Shown here piece by piece: positions 35,807 through 45,352 of a DNA stretch of 64,000 nt. Position numbers and translations under genes: made by a program. Position 1 is the first letter of the stretch, and each line of letters starts with the position of its first letter. The DNA is from Sphingobacterium sp. lm-10 (GTDB lineage: Bacteria > Bacteroidota > Bacteroidia > Sphingobacteriales > Sphingobacteriaceae): the NCBI RefSeq assembly GCF_023554555.1, contig NZ_JAMJWC010000002.1, forward strand, positions 248,001 to 312,000. The letters are read 5' to 3'. Under the pieces are notes generated by a model that saw only the letters and a program-made list of their open reading frames with translations, made no database searches and was not told the origin of the DNA.

Positions 35807-36781
35807 ATGATTTTAGTAACTGGAGGAACCGGTTTTTTGGGGTCTGTGCTGATCAAAAAACTTATCGATGCAGGCCATAGCGTCATCGCGCTGAAGCGGC
35901 CGCAATCAATTATACCTGATGCCTTAAAGGCATCCTCACTAGTGCAATGGGAAGATGCCGATATCACGGATTATTTTGCTTTGAAGGAAGTATTTGCCGG
36001 AATCAAGCAGGTATATCACTGTGCGGCACTGATTTCCAATCAGCCAAAAGACGCCGTTCAGATCACACAAGTAAACCGCGAAGGCACCAAACACATTGTC
36101 AACCTCTGCCTGGAGCATCGGGTGAGATTGGTGCATGTAAGTTCTATTGCGGCACTTGGACCCAACAAAAGCGGTCAGCCACTCAATGAAGAGGCTAAGT
36201 GGGAAATGACCCGTAAAACTTCCCTGTATTCCCGGGCTAAGCACGATGCAGAGATGGAAGTGTGGCGCGGTATTGTAGAAGGTTTGGATGCCGTCATTGT
36301 CAATCCGTCTCTCATCATGGGCGTCGGATTAGGTAAAGGAAAGGTGGCGGCCAATGCCATATTCGATCAAGTCAAAAAAGGACTTCGCATTTATCCTTTA
36401 GGCACGGTCGGCGTGGTCGATGTCGCCGATGTGGCCAGTATCATGATATGGCTGATGGACTCCGACACCTCTGGAGAACGATTTATCTTAAATAGCGAAA
36501 ATATATCTTCGCGCAATTTGCTTACCGATATCAGCACCCTAATGGGCCGGCCGGCTCCAACGATACAAGCCGGAAAAACGCTTTTGTCTATCGCTTGGCG
36601 ATTGGCAAAGGTAAAAGCCACTCTTTTCAGACAGCCAACAGCATTGACCAAAGATGCCGCGCGAGCAGCGTCGGAACGGCTTAGTTACGACAATTCTAAA
36701 ATTACACGACTCACCGGACATACGTTCAAGCCGCTGTCCGAAACCCTTAAAAATGTATACCAGGCATATTATGCCCAATAA
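35807..36781 (+). CDS. NAD-dependent epimerase/dehydratase (extended SDR)
   Basis: 324 aa, cytosolic Rossmann protein. The NAD(P) loop is GGTGFLGSVLIKKL (about 6-19), the conserved VYHCAALIS region follows, then the SDR Ser in HVSSIAALGP (about residues 110-119) and the YxxxK pair in YSRAKHDAE (about 141-149). The substrate loop NPSLIMGVGLGKG is typical of dihydroflavonol-reductase/sterol-type extended SDRs. No sugar-nucleotide genes adjoin, so the substrate remains open. It lies 12 nt upstream of the phosphatase/ACT fusion gene and is probably co-transcribed with it. Confidence 0.88.
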   Translation: MILVTGGTGFLGSVLIKKLIDAGHSVIALKRPQSIIPDALKASSLVQWEDADITDYFALKEVFAGIKQVYHCAALISNQPKDAVQITQVNREGTKHIVNLCLEHRVRLVHVSSIAALGPNKSGQPLNEEAKWEMTRKTSLYSRAKHDAEMEVWRGIVEGLDAVIVNPSLIMGVGLGKGKVAANAIFDQVKKGLRIYPLGTVGVVDVADVASIMIWLMDSDTSGERFILNSENISSRNLLTDISTLMGRPAPTIQAGKTLLSIAWRLAKVKATLFRQPTALTKDAARAASERLSYDNSKITRLTGHTFKPLSETLKNVYQAYYAQ

Positions 36782-36793
36782 TTAATACCAAGC

Positions 36794-38089
36794 GTGAAGA
36801 ATTATTATATCATTGACTTCGACAGCACATTTACGCAAGTAGAAGCGCTGGACGAATTAGCAAGAATATCTTTAGAAGGAAGCCCCGAACAAGAGACGGT
36901 ATACCGCGAGATCGAACGATACACCAATCTGGCTATGGAAGGAAAGATCTCCTTTCGCGAAAGCCTGACCGGCAGGATCAGTCTGCTAAAAGCAAATCGT
37001 ACGCATCTGGATCAGTTGATTAAACACTTGAAAAAGAAAGTATCTAAATCCTTTGACCGTAATCGTGCATTCTTTAAAGCAAATTCCGACGCTGCTTGGA
37101 TCGTGTCTGGTGGTTTTAAGGAATTTATCACGCCAGTGGTAGCACCATATGGTATCAAAACCGAAAACATCTATGCCAATACCTTCTTGTTTGATGATGA
37201 AGGGAATATCGTCGGCTACGATGATACCAATCCATTATCGGATGAAGGGGGGAAGGTGAAGCTACTCAAAGAACTTAATGTACAAGGTAGGCTGTTTGGT
37301 ATTGGCGATGGCTATTCTGATTTTCAATTGAAGGAATCGGGTTTGATTGAAAGATTCTATGCCTTCACGGAAAATATCGCACGCCAGTCGGTTACGGAGA
37401 AAGCAGATCATGTAACGCCTAGCTTTGATGAGTTTCTGTATGTCAATGATTTGCCACGAGCTATTTCGTACCCAAAAAACCGAATTCTGTGTCTAATAAT
37501 TGGTGATGTGCCTAATATTGCTGCCGAGATATTAAAGAATGATGGTTTTTCTGTTCGGGTCAAAGATAGCTTTGAAGAGAAGTATGTGAAGGATGTGGGC
37601 ATGTTGTTGCTGGGAGATGGTGTCATCATAGATCCCGATCAGCTCCGTCGTGCGAATAAACTAAAAGTATTGGGTTACTTAGGGGATGTAAAGGGGCACG
37701 TGTCGCGCACGTTGTGTTGCGAAAAAGGCGTAGTCATCTTCGATGATAAACGCCTTAAAAAGCGTAATGCCGAATTTATTCCGCGTCGCATGGCCGATTT
37801 CATCAACCATGGCGATACGTACATGAGTCGTAATTTTCCACCATTAACCTTACCTAAGTTGAAGCATGCACACCGCCTGATCCACATTCACCAGAATGTG
37901 CCCGGCATTATGGCGCAGATCAATAAGGTGTATGCCGAGAATCAAGTCAATATTTTTTCACAGTTTCTGATGACCAAAGGTGAAATCGGTTACGCGATTA
38001 CGGATGTGGATGCGCAGTATGATAAGGATATGTTGAAGCAACTGAAGCAGATTGATAATACCATCAAGTTCAGAATTCTTTATAAGTAA
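36794..38089 (+). CDS. Phosphoserine phosphatase-like HAD domain fused to SerA-like remnant and ACT domain
   Basis: 431 aa. Residues about 1-215 are a HAD-IB SerB-like phosphatase with DFDSTFTQVEALDELA (motif I nucleophile Asp), SGGFKEF (motif II), DEGGKVKLL (Lys) and GIGDGYSDFQLKESG (motif III). Residues about 225-345 resemble the substrate-binding half of D-3-phosphoglycerate dehydrogenase (IDPDQLRRANKLKVLG), but the NAD-binding Rossmann domain and catalytic His/Arg/Glu are absent. Residues about 350-431 (AHRLIHIHQNVPGIMAQINK, AITDVDAQYD) are the ACT domain typical of SerA. So serine-pathway regulation is likely tied to a phosphatase. Confidence 0.88.
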   Translation: MKNYYIIDFDSTFTQVEALDELARISLEGSPEQETVYREIERYTNLAMEGKISFRESLTGRISLLKANRTHLDQLIKHLKKKVSKSFDRNRAFFKANSDAAWIVSGGFKEFITPVVAPYGIKTENIYANTFLFDDEGNIVGYDDTNPLSDEGGKVKLLKELNVQGRLFGIGDGYSDFQLKESGLIERFYAFTENIARQSVTEKADHVTPSFDEFLYVNDLPRAISYPKNRILCLIIGDVPNIAAEILKNDGFSVRVKDSFEEKYVKDVGMLLLGDGVIIDPDQLRRANKLKVLGYLGDVKGHVSRTLCCEKGVVIFDDKRLKKRNAEFIPRRMADFINHGDTYMSRNFPPLTLPKLKHAHRLIHIHQNVPGIMAQINKVYAENQVNIFSQFLMTKGEIGYAITDVDAQYDKDMLKQLKQIDNTIKFRILYK

Positions 38090-38113
38090 AGCCTGCTTTT
38101 TAGATGCTATTTC

Positions 38114-40999
38114 CTACTCCAAGAGAATGTTTAAGTCTTCGCGAGATAAGGATTTTACGAAACTCTCTTCTGTCGTGATCAATGCGGAAGAGAGTTTCTT
38201 TTTACGGTTTTGTAGCGAAACGATCTTCTCTTCTACGCTATCTTTACTGATGAATCGGTAGATAAACACATTGCGCTCTTGGCCGATGCGATGGCTGCGG
38301 TCAATCGCTTGCTGCTCTACCGCAGGATTCCACCACGGATCCAGAATAAATACATAATCTGCCTCCGTCAGGTTGAGCCCCACACCACCCGCTTTAATCG
38401 AGATCAAAAAGAGGCGTGTTTCCGGATCATTTTTAAATTGATTTACCGCCGCCTCTCGGTCTTTCGTACTCCCGTCCAGATAGGCGTATTTCGTCTTCTT
38501 GCGGTCGAAGTGTGCTCGGAAGATATCCAAATGCTTCACAAACTGAGAGAATATCAAGATTTTGCTTCCCTTGGTATGTACCGATTCCAGCATTTCCAAT
38601 ACCGCATCGAACTTTCCGGATCCATCCGTATATTCGGCATCTACCATGTGCGGGTGGTTCGCCAATTGACGTAGCTTCATCAATCCTTGTAACAAGGTCA
38701 TCTGGCTGTTTTCACCTGCGGCAGGCCCATCTAATAGGACATTTCGGTAGGCCGACTTAGTACTGTCATACAACTTGGCCTGCTTATCATTCATTGCGCA
38801 GTAAACGATCTGTTCCGTCTTGGGAGGCAGTTCCGTCGCGACCTGATTCTTGGTGCGGCGTAAGATAAATGGTTTGATCATCGCCTGAAGGCGCTGCGCG
38901 CGATCCTCATCTTTCTTTTTTTCAATCGGAATCACAAACTCCTGTTGGAAATAATGGTAATTTCCTAACAATCCGGGATTGGCGAAGTGCATCTGCGTCC
39001 ATAAGTCGGCCACCGAATTTTCAATGGGTGTACCGCTCAGCGCCAAGCGATGTTTGCTACGCAAATTCTTAATCGCTTTGAAAGATTTTGATCGTGGATT
39101 TTTGATGTGCTGACTTTCATCCAGAATGATGTAGTCAAAGAAAAAAGTACTGAATAGCGCCTCGTCGCTCCTCACCACGCCGTATGTGGTGATGACCAAA
39201 TCGTAATGGGTAAATGCAAAAGAATCTTTGGTGCGGGCGTAGCTGGTATGGAGTAGCACACGCAATTTTGGGGCAAAACGAGCCGCTTCTTTTTGCCAGT
39301 TGTAGAGCAGTGATGTTGGTAAAATGAGTAACGAGGTCAAGGCATGTTCACCTTCCTGGCGGTTTTCTTTCTGCCGTTGTAGCAGGGCAATAGTTTGTAC
39401 CGTCTTTCCAAGCCCCATATCATCTGCCAGGATGCCACCAAAGCGATATTGCTGCAGGAAGTGAAACCAGTTGTAGCCTGCTTCCTGATACGCGCGCAAT
39501 TGCCCCTTAAAATGCAATGGCGGCTCTACAGACTCAATTTCTTCAAAAGCGTTTAGCTTCTCCAGCTTCCGTTGGAAGGATACCATGGTATGTTCGCTAA
39601 TATCCTGTAGAATGCCCACATGCATTCTATTCAATTTCAGCCCGTCGGTAGTACTCGAAAAATGAAAAAGGTGTTCATATTGCGCGAACCAGGCTTCCGG
39701 AATCACCGCAATTTCGCCGTTAGGCAATACAAACTCGTGGATCCTATTCAGGATGTGATCGCGCAATTGCACAAAAGGTATTTTATACGGGCCAAAAGAA
39801 ACGAAAGCTTGGAGGTCAAACCAGTCGTTATTTTCCTCCACCGTCATATCTACACTGGCCAGGCCAATAAAAAAACGCTTGGTGCCAGTCTGCTGCTCGA
39901 CTACAAATCCTAAATCGGCTAGCTGTTCGACATGCTTATTCAGCCATTCGAAGATAGAAAAGCTGTTTTCTCCTGAAGAAGCAGCAACGCCAAAGGAGCC
40001 GAACAGGCGGTCTTTAGAATGTAAACCCAGTTCGATAAGCTTTGCCTCCTGATTTTGCTCCCACTTAATCGATCGTTTGATCCGTGTAAAAGTATAAGCA
40101 TCCTGTACTTCATCGTGCTGCAGCCGTACGGTTATCGGGCGTTCAATGCTGGGAGGGAAGACGTAGTCACCATAGCGAAAGCTCAGCTCCACCTGCGGCG
40201 CCTGTCCTTCCGCGTAGCGGATGGTCAAGATCGGCACAGCATCTTCCTTCATTGTTTTGATATCAAAACCTTCCGCATACACGTTGTGCCGCTCGATCAG
40301 ATTGGTCACGAAGGTCTCAAAATACTTCTTCTCCGTATTGCGGGGTACAGATATGTAGCGCTTTTGCAGGAATGGGCTTAGCTTCTTGCCATCCAGCGGC
40401 TGGTCAAAATGATAGAGCATGCCGTCTAGCAATAGCCAGGCTTGTTCCTGGATGATGACATGTGCATCTTTGTACATAAACTCCATGCGATGCCCTTGAT
40501 ATTTGATGGTGGGGAAATACCGGGTTTCGATGTCATTTCTTCTAAAGTGAAATAGGATGGATGCAGGCTCCTGCGCAATCTCTAATCTGGTTTCTGCCGG
40601 ATAGCCATCTTTTTTGCTCATCAGATATAGCGGCTGACCTTGCAGTTGAGCAAGCACCTGAAGTAAGCGTTGTTCGATCTTAGGGCGAACAAATTGAAAG
40701 ATTTTTTGGTCGAATATTTTAGTGAAATAGTCTGCCGGACGAATTGGTTTTTTATGGTAGCGTTTAATGATGTGTGTTTGTTCCACCTCATCCAGCAAAC
40801 GGATCATTTCAAGATCGGCAGCAGATAAGCCTGCTGCGTATTCAGCTGCCGTATGGCTAAAAACCCTTTTGTAGGTCAATGACAGTGTGCCATTGGCGTT
40901 GAGCTGTACCACGTGCGGCTCGATAAGGTAGCCCAGGTAGGGGTGCTCCCCTAAAGAGTAGATTAAACGAAAAGGAATTGCGGAATCAACTTGCTGCAT
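38114..40999 (-). CDS. SNF2-family DEAD/DEAH-box helicase
   Basis: 961 aa. The N-terminal ~480 residues are a long, mostly unassigned region typical of Bacteroidota SNF2 proteins. The C-terminal half carries helicase motif I (ILADDMGLGKTVQTIALL), motif Ia/II (DESQHIKN instead of DEAH), motif III (LALSGTPIENS) and C-lobe motifs V-VI (GGVGLNLTEADYVF, QAIDRSHRIGQ). SNF2 enzymes translocate on dsDNA to remodel protein-DNA complexes. The bacterial family role (RapA-like or other) is unclear. It is a single gene converging on the phosphatase fusion. Confidence 0.95.
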   Translation of the reverse strand: MQQVDSAIPFRLIYSLGEHPYLGYLIEPHVVQLNANGTLSLTYKRVFSHTAAEYAAGLSAADLEMIRLLDEVEQTHIIKRYHKKPIRPADYFTKIFDQKIFQFVRPKIEQRLLQVLAQLQGQPLYLMSKKDGYPAETRLEIAQEPASILFHFRRNDIETRYFPTIKYQGHRMEFMYKDAHVIIQEQAWLLLDGMLYHFDQPLDGKKLSPFLQKRYISVPRNTEKKYFETFVTNLIERHNVYAEGFDIKTMKEDAVPILTIRYAEGQAPQVELSFRYGDYVFPPSIERPITVRLQHDEVQDAYTFTRIKRSIKWEQNQEAKLIELGLHSKDRLFGSFGVAASSGENSFSIFEWLNKHVEQLADLGFVVEQQTGTKRFFIGLASVDMTVEENNDWFDLQAFVSFGPYKIPFVQLRDHILNRIHEFVLPNGEIAVIPEAWFAQYEHLFHFSSTTDGLKLNRMHVGILQDISEHTMVSFQRKLEKLNAFEEIESVEPPLHFKGQLRAYQEAGYNWFHFLQQYRFGGILADDMGLGKTVQTIALLQRQKENRQEGEHALTSLLILPTSLLYNWQKEAARFAPKLRVLLHTSYARTKDSFAFTHYDLVITTYGVVRSDEALFSTFFFDYIILDESQHIKNPRSKSFKAIKNLRSKHRLALSGTPIENSVADLWTQMHFANPGLLGNYHYFQQEFVIPIEKKKDEDRAQRLQAMIKPFILRRTKNQVATELPPKTEQIVYCAMNDKQAKLYDSTKSAYRNVLLDGPAAGENSQMTLLQGLMKLRQLANHPHMVDAEYTDGSGKFDAVLEMLESVHTKGSKILIFSQFVKHLDIFRAHFDRKKTKYAYLDGSTKDREAAVNQFKNDPETRLFLISIKAGGVGLNLTEADYVFILDPWWNPAVEQQAIDRSHRIGQERNVFIYRFISKDSVEEKIVSLQNRKKKLSSALITTEESFVKSLSREDLNILLE

Positions 41000-41059
41000 G
41001 AAATGATCGTAGTGCTGTCTCGAAAAAAGACCACTAATATACCATTATCAAGCTAGAGT

Positions 41060-41854
41060 TTAAAATTCGCCCTGAAATACCCACTCCGCAGGTCCATGCA
41101 GGAATACGTTCGTAAACGAATTACCTTGTTTTTCGAAAGCAATCCGTAATTGTCCTCCTAAAACGCGTATAGCAATTTCCTGATGCCCTTCTCGGTTCTC
41201 CTGCAACGCAATAGCCATGGCCGCTGCCGTAGCTCCAGTACCGCAGGCAAATGTCTCATCCTCTACACCCCGCTCAAAAGTGCGGCAGAAGTAAGCATCT
41301 TCTCCTTCTTGCTCTACGAAGTTCACATTGATCCCCTCGGATTTATAGGTAGCATTATTTCGGATCGCACCGCCTACCGTAAAAACATCCAGCTCCGCCA
41401 ACCCTTTCACAAATTCCACATAGTGCGGCGATCCCGTTTGCAGGATATAGGCTTCACCGTCGCGGGAATAGGTATCCACGTCAATCATGCCAAGTTGTAC
41501 TTGCTCGCCTTGAATAGCCGCATGATGCATACCATCTACTGCCATAAAGGCAGTATCCTGTTCGATAACACCCAGATCACGGGCAAAGGCTACAATACAG
41601 CGTCCGCCATTCCCACACATGGAACCTTTTTGACCATCTGCATTGTAATACACCATGTCAAAATCCGACGAAATAGCAGAATTTTTTGTATACTCCAATA
41701 GCATCAGTCCATCCGCCCCTATACCAAAACGACGATCGCACATTCTGGCTACCAAATCATGGTTATTGTGGTCAAAATCATTATTTCGATTGTCGATTAA
41801 GATAAAATCATTACCAGCGCCTTGATATTTTGAGAATGCAATTTTTCTGCTCAT
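41060..41854 (-). CDS. dapF: Diaminopimelate epimerase
   Basis: 264 aa, cytosolic, PLP-independent racemase interconverting LL- and meso-diaminopimelate for lysine and peptidoglycan. The two catalytic Cys motifs are MCGNGGRC (about 78-85) and FACGTGATA (about 203-211). It starts KIAFSKYQGAGNDFILIDNR, as expected. A -7-like box (minus-strand TAAATTTG) sits at 41873-41880, 18 nt upstream of the ATG. It is alone, downstream of the divergent protease promoter. Confidence 0.97.
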   Translation of the reverse strand: MSRKIAFSKYQGAGNDFILIDNRNNDFDHNNHDLVARMCDRRFGIGADGLMLLEYTKNSAISSDFDMVYYNADGQKGSMCGNGGRCIVAFARDLGVIEQDTAFMAVDGMHHAAIQGEQVQLGMIDVDTYSRDGEAYILQTGSPHYVEFVKGLAELDVFTVGGAIRNNATYKSEGINVNFVEQEGEDAYFCRTFERGVEDETFACGTGATAAAMAIALQENREGHQEIAIRVLGGQLRIAFEKQGNSFTNVFLHGPAEWVFQGEF

Positions 41855-41971
41855 GTCCTTGAAAATATGCTACAAATTTAATAATCTTGTTACAAACCGA
41901 GCCATTATGGTTAAATCTTGTTAAAACACCGATTAATGCGGTTTTGATTAACATTATTTAACTGACAAAAC

Positions 41972-42003
41972 TTGTACCAGCACGCTGCATGGTATTACAT
42001 TTG
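41972..42003 (+). promoter_or_regulatory. Promoter of the Do-type protease gene
   Basis: TTG (41972-41974), 21-nt spacer, TACATTTG (41996-42003), a full Bacteroidota-type promoter. The leader to the ATG is about 60 nt and contains an imperfect hairpin around AAACACC/GGTGTTT (42013-42040). Confidence 0.75.
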
Positions 42004-42067
42004 ACTAAATCAAAACACCACCGGTTAAGTAACGGTGTTTATTTATGTTTCAACAATTAAAATCATT

Positions 42068-43633
42068 ATGAAAAAAATAGGAGCAACATTATTGATAGCA
42101 GCGATAGGAGGAGCTATCGCGTTGGGGGGCTATAAGCTCTTCGAGAATAGACAGCTGGATCGGATGACTTTTGAAGAACAGCAGAGAGTATTTTATGCGA
42201 ATAATCCGGGTGCAGAAATTATGTCTTCTACCGGAAACCCCGATTTTACACAAGCAGCAGCGGCAGTAACACCGGGTGTAGTACATATCACTGTTACATC
42301 TACAGCGCGCGGCTCCCAGCGTGGCGGAGGAGAACCATTTGATCTTTTTGAAGAGTTCTTTGGTATGCCGCAGCAACGCAGACAACAGCCGAGGCAGTCT
42401 ACCGGATCTGGATCTGGTGTAATTATCTCCCCAGATGGCTACATCGTGACGAATAACCACGTGGTACAGGATGCGGATAAGATTGAAGTAAAACTAACGG
42501 ATAAGCGCACCTTCGAGGCTAAAGTAATTGGCCGTGATGCCAATACAGATTTGGCGTTGATCAAAGTAAGCGCTAGTAATCTTCCAATTGTCAAGCTCGG
42601 CGATTCTGATAATGTGCAAGTGGGCGAATGGGTGTTGGCCGTAGGTTATCCATTAGGTTTGGAATCTACTGTTACAGCAGGTATTGTCAGTGCGAAAGGC
42701 CGTCAGATTGGTATTTTGGGAGAGTCGCAGCAGCAACAGCAACAACGTCCACGAGGCTTTGGCAATCCGCAGGGTCAAGAAGAGCAAATGATTAATACGG
42801 CGATCGAATCGTTTATACAAACCGATGCGGTGATTAACCGGGGAAATAGTGGTGGTGCGCTGGTTAATGCGCGTGGCGAATTAGTTGCCATTAACTCCGC
42901 TATCGCATCTCCGACTGGTGTGTATGCAGGTTATGGATTTGCTATTCCGATTAATCTTGCTAAAAAGGTGTTGGATGATTTTAAGGAGTTCGGTAGTGTA
43001 AAACGTGGTTACGTCGGCGTTACTTTCAACGAAATCAACGAAGCATTACGTAAAGAAGTAGGCATTGAAGATGTTTCTGGATTATATGTACGTGATGTTG
43101 TGAAAGGTGGCGGTGCAGAAGCAGCTGGTATTCGTAAAGGAGATGTGTTGACGAAAATTGAAGGACGTACCATAGAATCTACTCCTGATTTGCAAGAGCG
43201 CGTAGCCAGACTTCGTCCGGGTGATAAAGTAAAATTGACGTACAAACGCGACGGCAAGGAGAAAGAGGTTGCGGTAACCTTAACAGGTGAACAATCAAAA
43301 ACAGCAGCAAATGAATCGGCAGGCGGATCGGCCAGTGGTGCAGAGATCTTCAACAAATTAGGCGCTAGTTTCGTGCCGGCTTCAGATGCGAAGAAAAAAG
43401 AATTAGGAGTGAATTCTGGTGTCGTAATCGCTCAGGTACACCGTGGTGGTTTGTTCGAGTACTTTGGTTATGAGTCTGGATTAGTGATTACCGAAATCAA
43501 CGGCAAGCCGGTGAGCAATGTGGACGACATAGAAAGTGCTTTGTCTAACACCCGTAGAAATATGATCAATATCGTGGCGGTGCCACGCAGAGGAAGCATT
43601 CGTGAGATGAATGTGCCCTTGCAGCAACAATAA
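42068..43633 (+). CDS. Do/DegP-type periplasmic serine protease
   Basis: 521 aa from ATG 42068. An upstream in-frame start lies in the leader hairpin and is less likely. An N-terminal signal-anchor (MKKIGATLLIAAIGGAIALG) is followed by the trypsin-like domain with catalytic triad His (TNNHVVQDAD), Asp (NTDLALIKV) and Ser (INRGNSGGALV). Two PDZ-like domains follow (GLYVRDVVKGGGAEAAGIRK and the final region with GVVIAQVHRGG). A Gln-rich loop (ESQQQQQQRPR) sits inside the protease domain. It degrades or refolds misfolded envelope proteins and is likely stress-induced. No sigma-E genes adjoin. Confidence 0.97.
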   Translation: MKKIGATLLIAAIGGAIALGGYKLFENRQLDRMTFEEQQRVFYANNPGAEIMSSTGNPDFTQAAAAVTPGVVHITVTSTARGSQRGGGEPFDLFEEFFGMPQQRRQQPRQSTGSGSGVIISPDGYIVTNNHVVQDADKIEVKLTDKRTFEAKVIGRDANTDLALIKVSASNLPIVKLGDSDNVQVGEWVLAVGYPLGLESTVTAGIVSAKGRQIGILGESQQQQQQRPRGFGNPQGQEEQMINTAIESFIQTDAVINRGNSGGALVNARGELVAINSAIASPTGVYAGYGFAIPINLAKKVLDDFKEFGSVKRGYVGVTFNEINEALRKEVGIEDVSGLYVRDVVKGGGAEAAGIRKGDVLTKIEGRTIESTPDLQERVARLRPGDKVKLTYKRDGKEKEVAVTLTGEQSKTAANESAGGSASGAEIFNKLGASFVPASDAKKKELGVNSGVVIAQVHRGGLFEYFGYESGLVITEINGKPVSNVDDIESALSNTRRNMINIVAVPRRGSIREMNVPLQQQ

Positions 43634-43662
43634 AAAGTAGATAGTTTCCATCCCAATGGAAG

Positions 43663-43695
43663 AGCCTCCCCGTATGGGGAGGCTTTGTTGTTTTC
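43663..43695 (+). terminator. Intrinsic terminator after the protease gene
   Basis: 9-bp GC-rich stem AGCCTCCCC / GGGGAGGCT (43663-43671, 43676-43684), GTAT loop, followed by TTGTTGTTTTC. Confidence 0.85.
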
Positions 43696-43784
43696 AGACA
43701 AATGCAGACATTGCTACGGCGCAATTATAATATCTCCTTATAATGTAGTAATTTCGATCACCAACAAAATGGGAGTAATCATAG

Positions 43785-44243
43785 ATGAAGATACTAATGG
43801 TATGCCTGGGTAATATCTGCCGTTCGCCGCTAGCGCACGGCATTATGCAGGCATTGATAGATAAAGAAGGATTAGATTGGCAGGTGGACTCTGCAGGTAC
43901 AGGCGACTGGCATGTGGGGCAGGCTCCAGATAGAAGATCAATCGCTACCGCAAAGGGTTTTGGAATAGATATCTCCGGCCAACAAGCACAATGGTTTCAG
44001 TCAGATATGTTCGATCGTTTTGATAAAATTCTGGTGATGGATCGGCAGAATTACCGCGATGTGATTGCGTTAGCAAAAACAGATGATCAACGAGAGAAGG
44101 TGACACTATTTCTAACAGAAGGCGAAGTGCCAGACCCTTATTTCGATGATACCATGTTTGAATCGGTATACGATATGATAGCGGTTCAAGCAAAGATATT
44201 ATTGAAAACTTGGCAATCAGAGCAGCAGGAGGAAAAGGCATGA
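43785..44243 (+). CDS. Low-molecular-weight protein-tyrosine phosphatase
   Basis: 152 aa. The P-loop CLGNICRSP sits at about residues 7-15 (C-x5-R-S) and the catalytic general-acid Asp is in VPDPYFDD (about 115-122). These enzymes dephosphorylate Tyr or, in the ArsC/LMW group, arginine or arsenate, and bacterial partners usually control capsule kinases. No kinase is nearby. The last codons overlap the next gene as ATGA, indicating coupling with the unknown 115-aa protein. Confidence 0.94.
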   Translation: MKILMVCLGNICRSPLAHGIMQALIDKEGLDWQVDSAGTGDWHVGQAPDRRSIATAKGFGIDISGQQAQWFQSDMFDRFDKILVMDRQNYRDVIALAKTDDQREKVTLFLTEGEVPDPYFDDTMFESVYDMIAVQAKILLKTWQSEQQEEKA

Positions 44244-44587
44244 ATGCGGGAGAAGTAAACAAGAAATGGGGGCACTTGCAAAAGGTGTTGGCTGAGCAGT
44301 TCGACATGGATATCCCCGACCTTAAGGTGATGCTGTTTCTCATTGGTGTACAGGAATTAGGCAAAGGTCCGCAGGAATTTTCCAAGCGACAAAAGGAAGA
44401 GTTGATGCATATTGCCAACTGCCGCTTGTTCAGCTCTATGGGCTTTTACGAGTTACAGGGCTTAGACGAGGAAGGTTGGCCCCATTGGGAGCTGGTAAAA
44501 CCTATTCCAAACTACACGCTGATGGAACAAGAGTTAATTATCAAATCATTAATCATAGATTATTTCGAAGATGCACAGGTTATTTAA
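44240..44587 (+). CDS. Conserved protein of unknown function, coupled to phosphatase
   Basis: 115 aa from ATG 44240, overlapping the phosphatase stop (ATGA). No signal or helix for membrane insertion. Residues such as DIPDLKVMLFLIGVQELG and FSKRQKEELMHIANC suggest an alpha-helical soluble protein, and EGWPHWELVKPIPNY is conserved-looking. It also overlaps the start of the cyclophilin gene by 17 nt. I recognise no family. The tight coupling on both sides suggests co-expression, not necessarily shared function. Confidence 0.75.
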   Translation: MNAGEVNKKWGHLQKVLAEQFDMDIPDLKVMLFLIGVQELGKGPQEFSKRQKEELMHIANCRLFSSMGFYELQGLDEEGWPHWELVKPIPNYTLMEQELIIKSLIIDYFEDAQVI

Positions 44588-45347
44588 GACCACTATATTA
44601 GCTGTTTTCGCACTGTTGTTAAGCAGTAGTACAACGCTGGCACAATCACCGACTCACTATTACGTGGAGATCCAGACAGATAAAGGAAACGCACTTTTAA
44701 AATTATACAATGAGACGCCTTTGCACCGGGATAATATGGTACGTCTGGTGCGCCAGGGTTTTTATGATTCCTTGTTGTTTCACCGGGTGATCAACCAGTT
44801 TATGATACAGGGCGGCGACCCGAGTTCTAAGTTTGCGGTAGACAAACAAAGTTTGGGAGAAGGCGGGCCAGGCTATGATGTTCCGGCAGAAATCAAGGAG
44901 CAATTGATCCATAAGAAGGGTACTATTGGTGCTGCGCGCGATAATAATCCCGAAAAGAAATCTTCTGGCTCTCAATTCTATCTGGTACAAGGTAAGGTAT
45001 ACTCCGAGGCGGGCCTGGACTCGTTAGAAACCATACGACTGAAAAAGAAGCTAACTCCTCAACAGCGAGAAGCATATACCACGGTGGGTGGAGTGCCCCA
45101 TTTGGATGGCGAGTATACGGTCTTTGGAGAATTGATTAATGGATTGGATGTCGTGGATGGTATCGCCAAGGTAGAAACCGACGGGCGTGACCGTCCTGTC
45201 GCTAATCAGCGGATGGCTATGCGTACGCTAAAGCTGGATGAAGCATTGAAAATTGAATTGGGCGAAGTGCCAAGACGTGGCTTCTTCTCGCGAATCTTCT
45301 CCAAAGCTCCAGCACAGGACTATATTCTAACCCCTAGCAAGCGCTAA
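44571..45347 (+). CDS. Cyclophilin-type peptidyl-prolyl isomerase
   Basis: 258 aa with a signal peptide (about 1-25, LAQ-SP), so periplasmic. Cyclophilin motifs are LFHRVINQFMIQGGDP (about 66-81), the catalytic Arg in that motif, and GSQFYLVQG (about 133-141). A central insertion (LETIRLKKKLTPQQ) occurs near residue 155 and the family end YTVFGELINGLDVV is present. It catalyses proline isomerisation in envelope protein folding. The start overlaps the preceding gene by 17 nt. Confidence 0.95.
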   Translation: MHRLFKTTILAVFALLLSSSTTLAQSPTHYYVEIQTDKGNALLKLYNETPLHRDNMVRLVRQGFYDSLLFHRVINQFMIQGGDPSSKFAVDKQSLGEGGPGYDVPAEIKEQLIHKKGTIGAARDNNPEKKSSGSQFYLVQGKVYSEAGLDSLETIRLKKKLTPQQREAYTTVGGVPHLDGEYTVFGELINGLDVVDGIAKVETDGRDRPVANQRMAMRTLKLDEALKIELGEVPRRGFFSRIFSKAPAQDYILTPSKR

Positions 45348-45352
45348 AAACC

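Noticed and set aside
41183-41701. 172-codon plus-strand frame opposite dapF
   Set aside because: dapF carries both catalytic Cys motifs; the opposite frame is a shadow.
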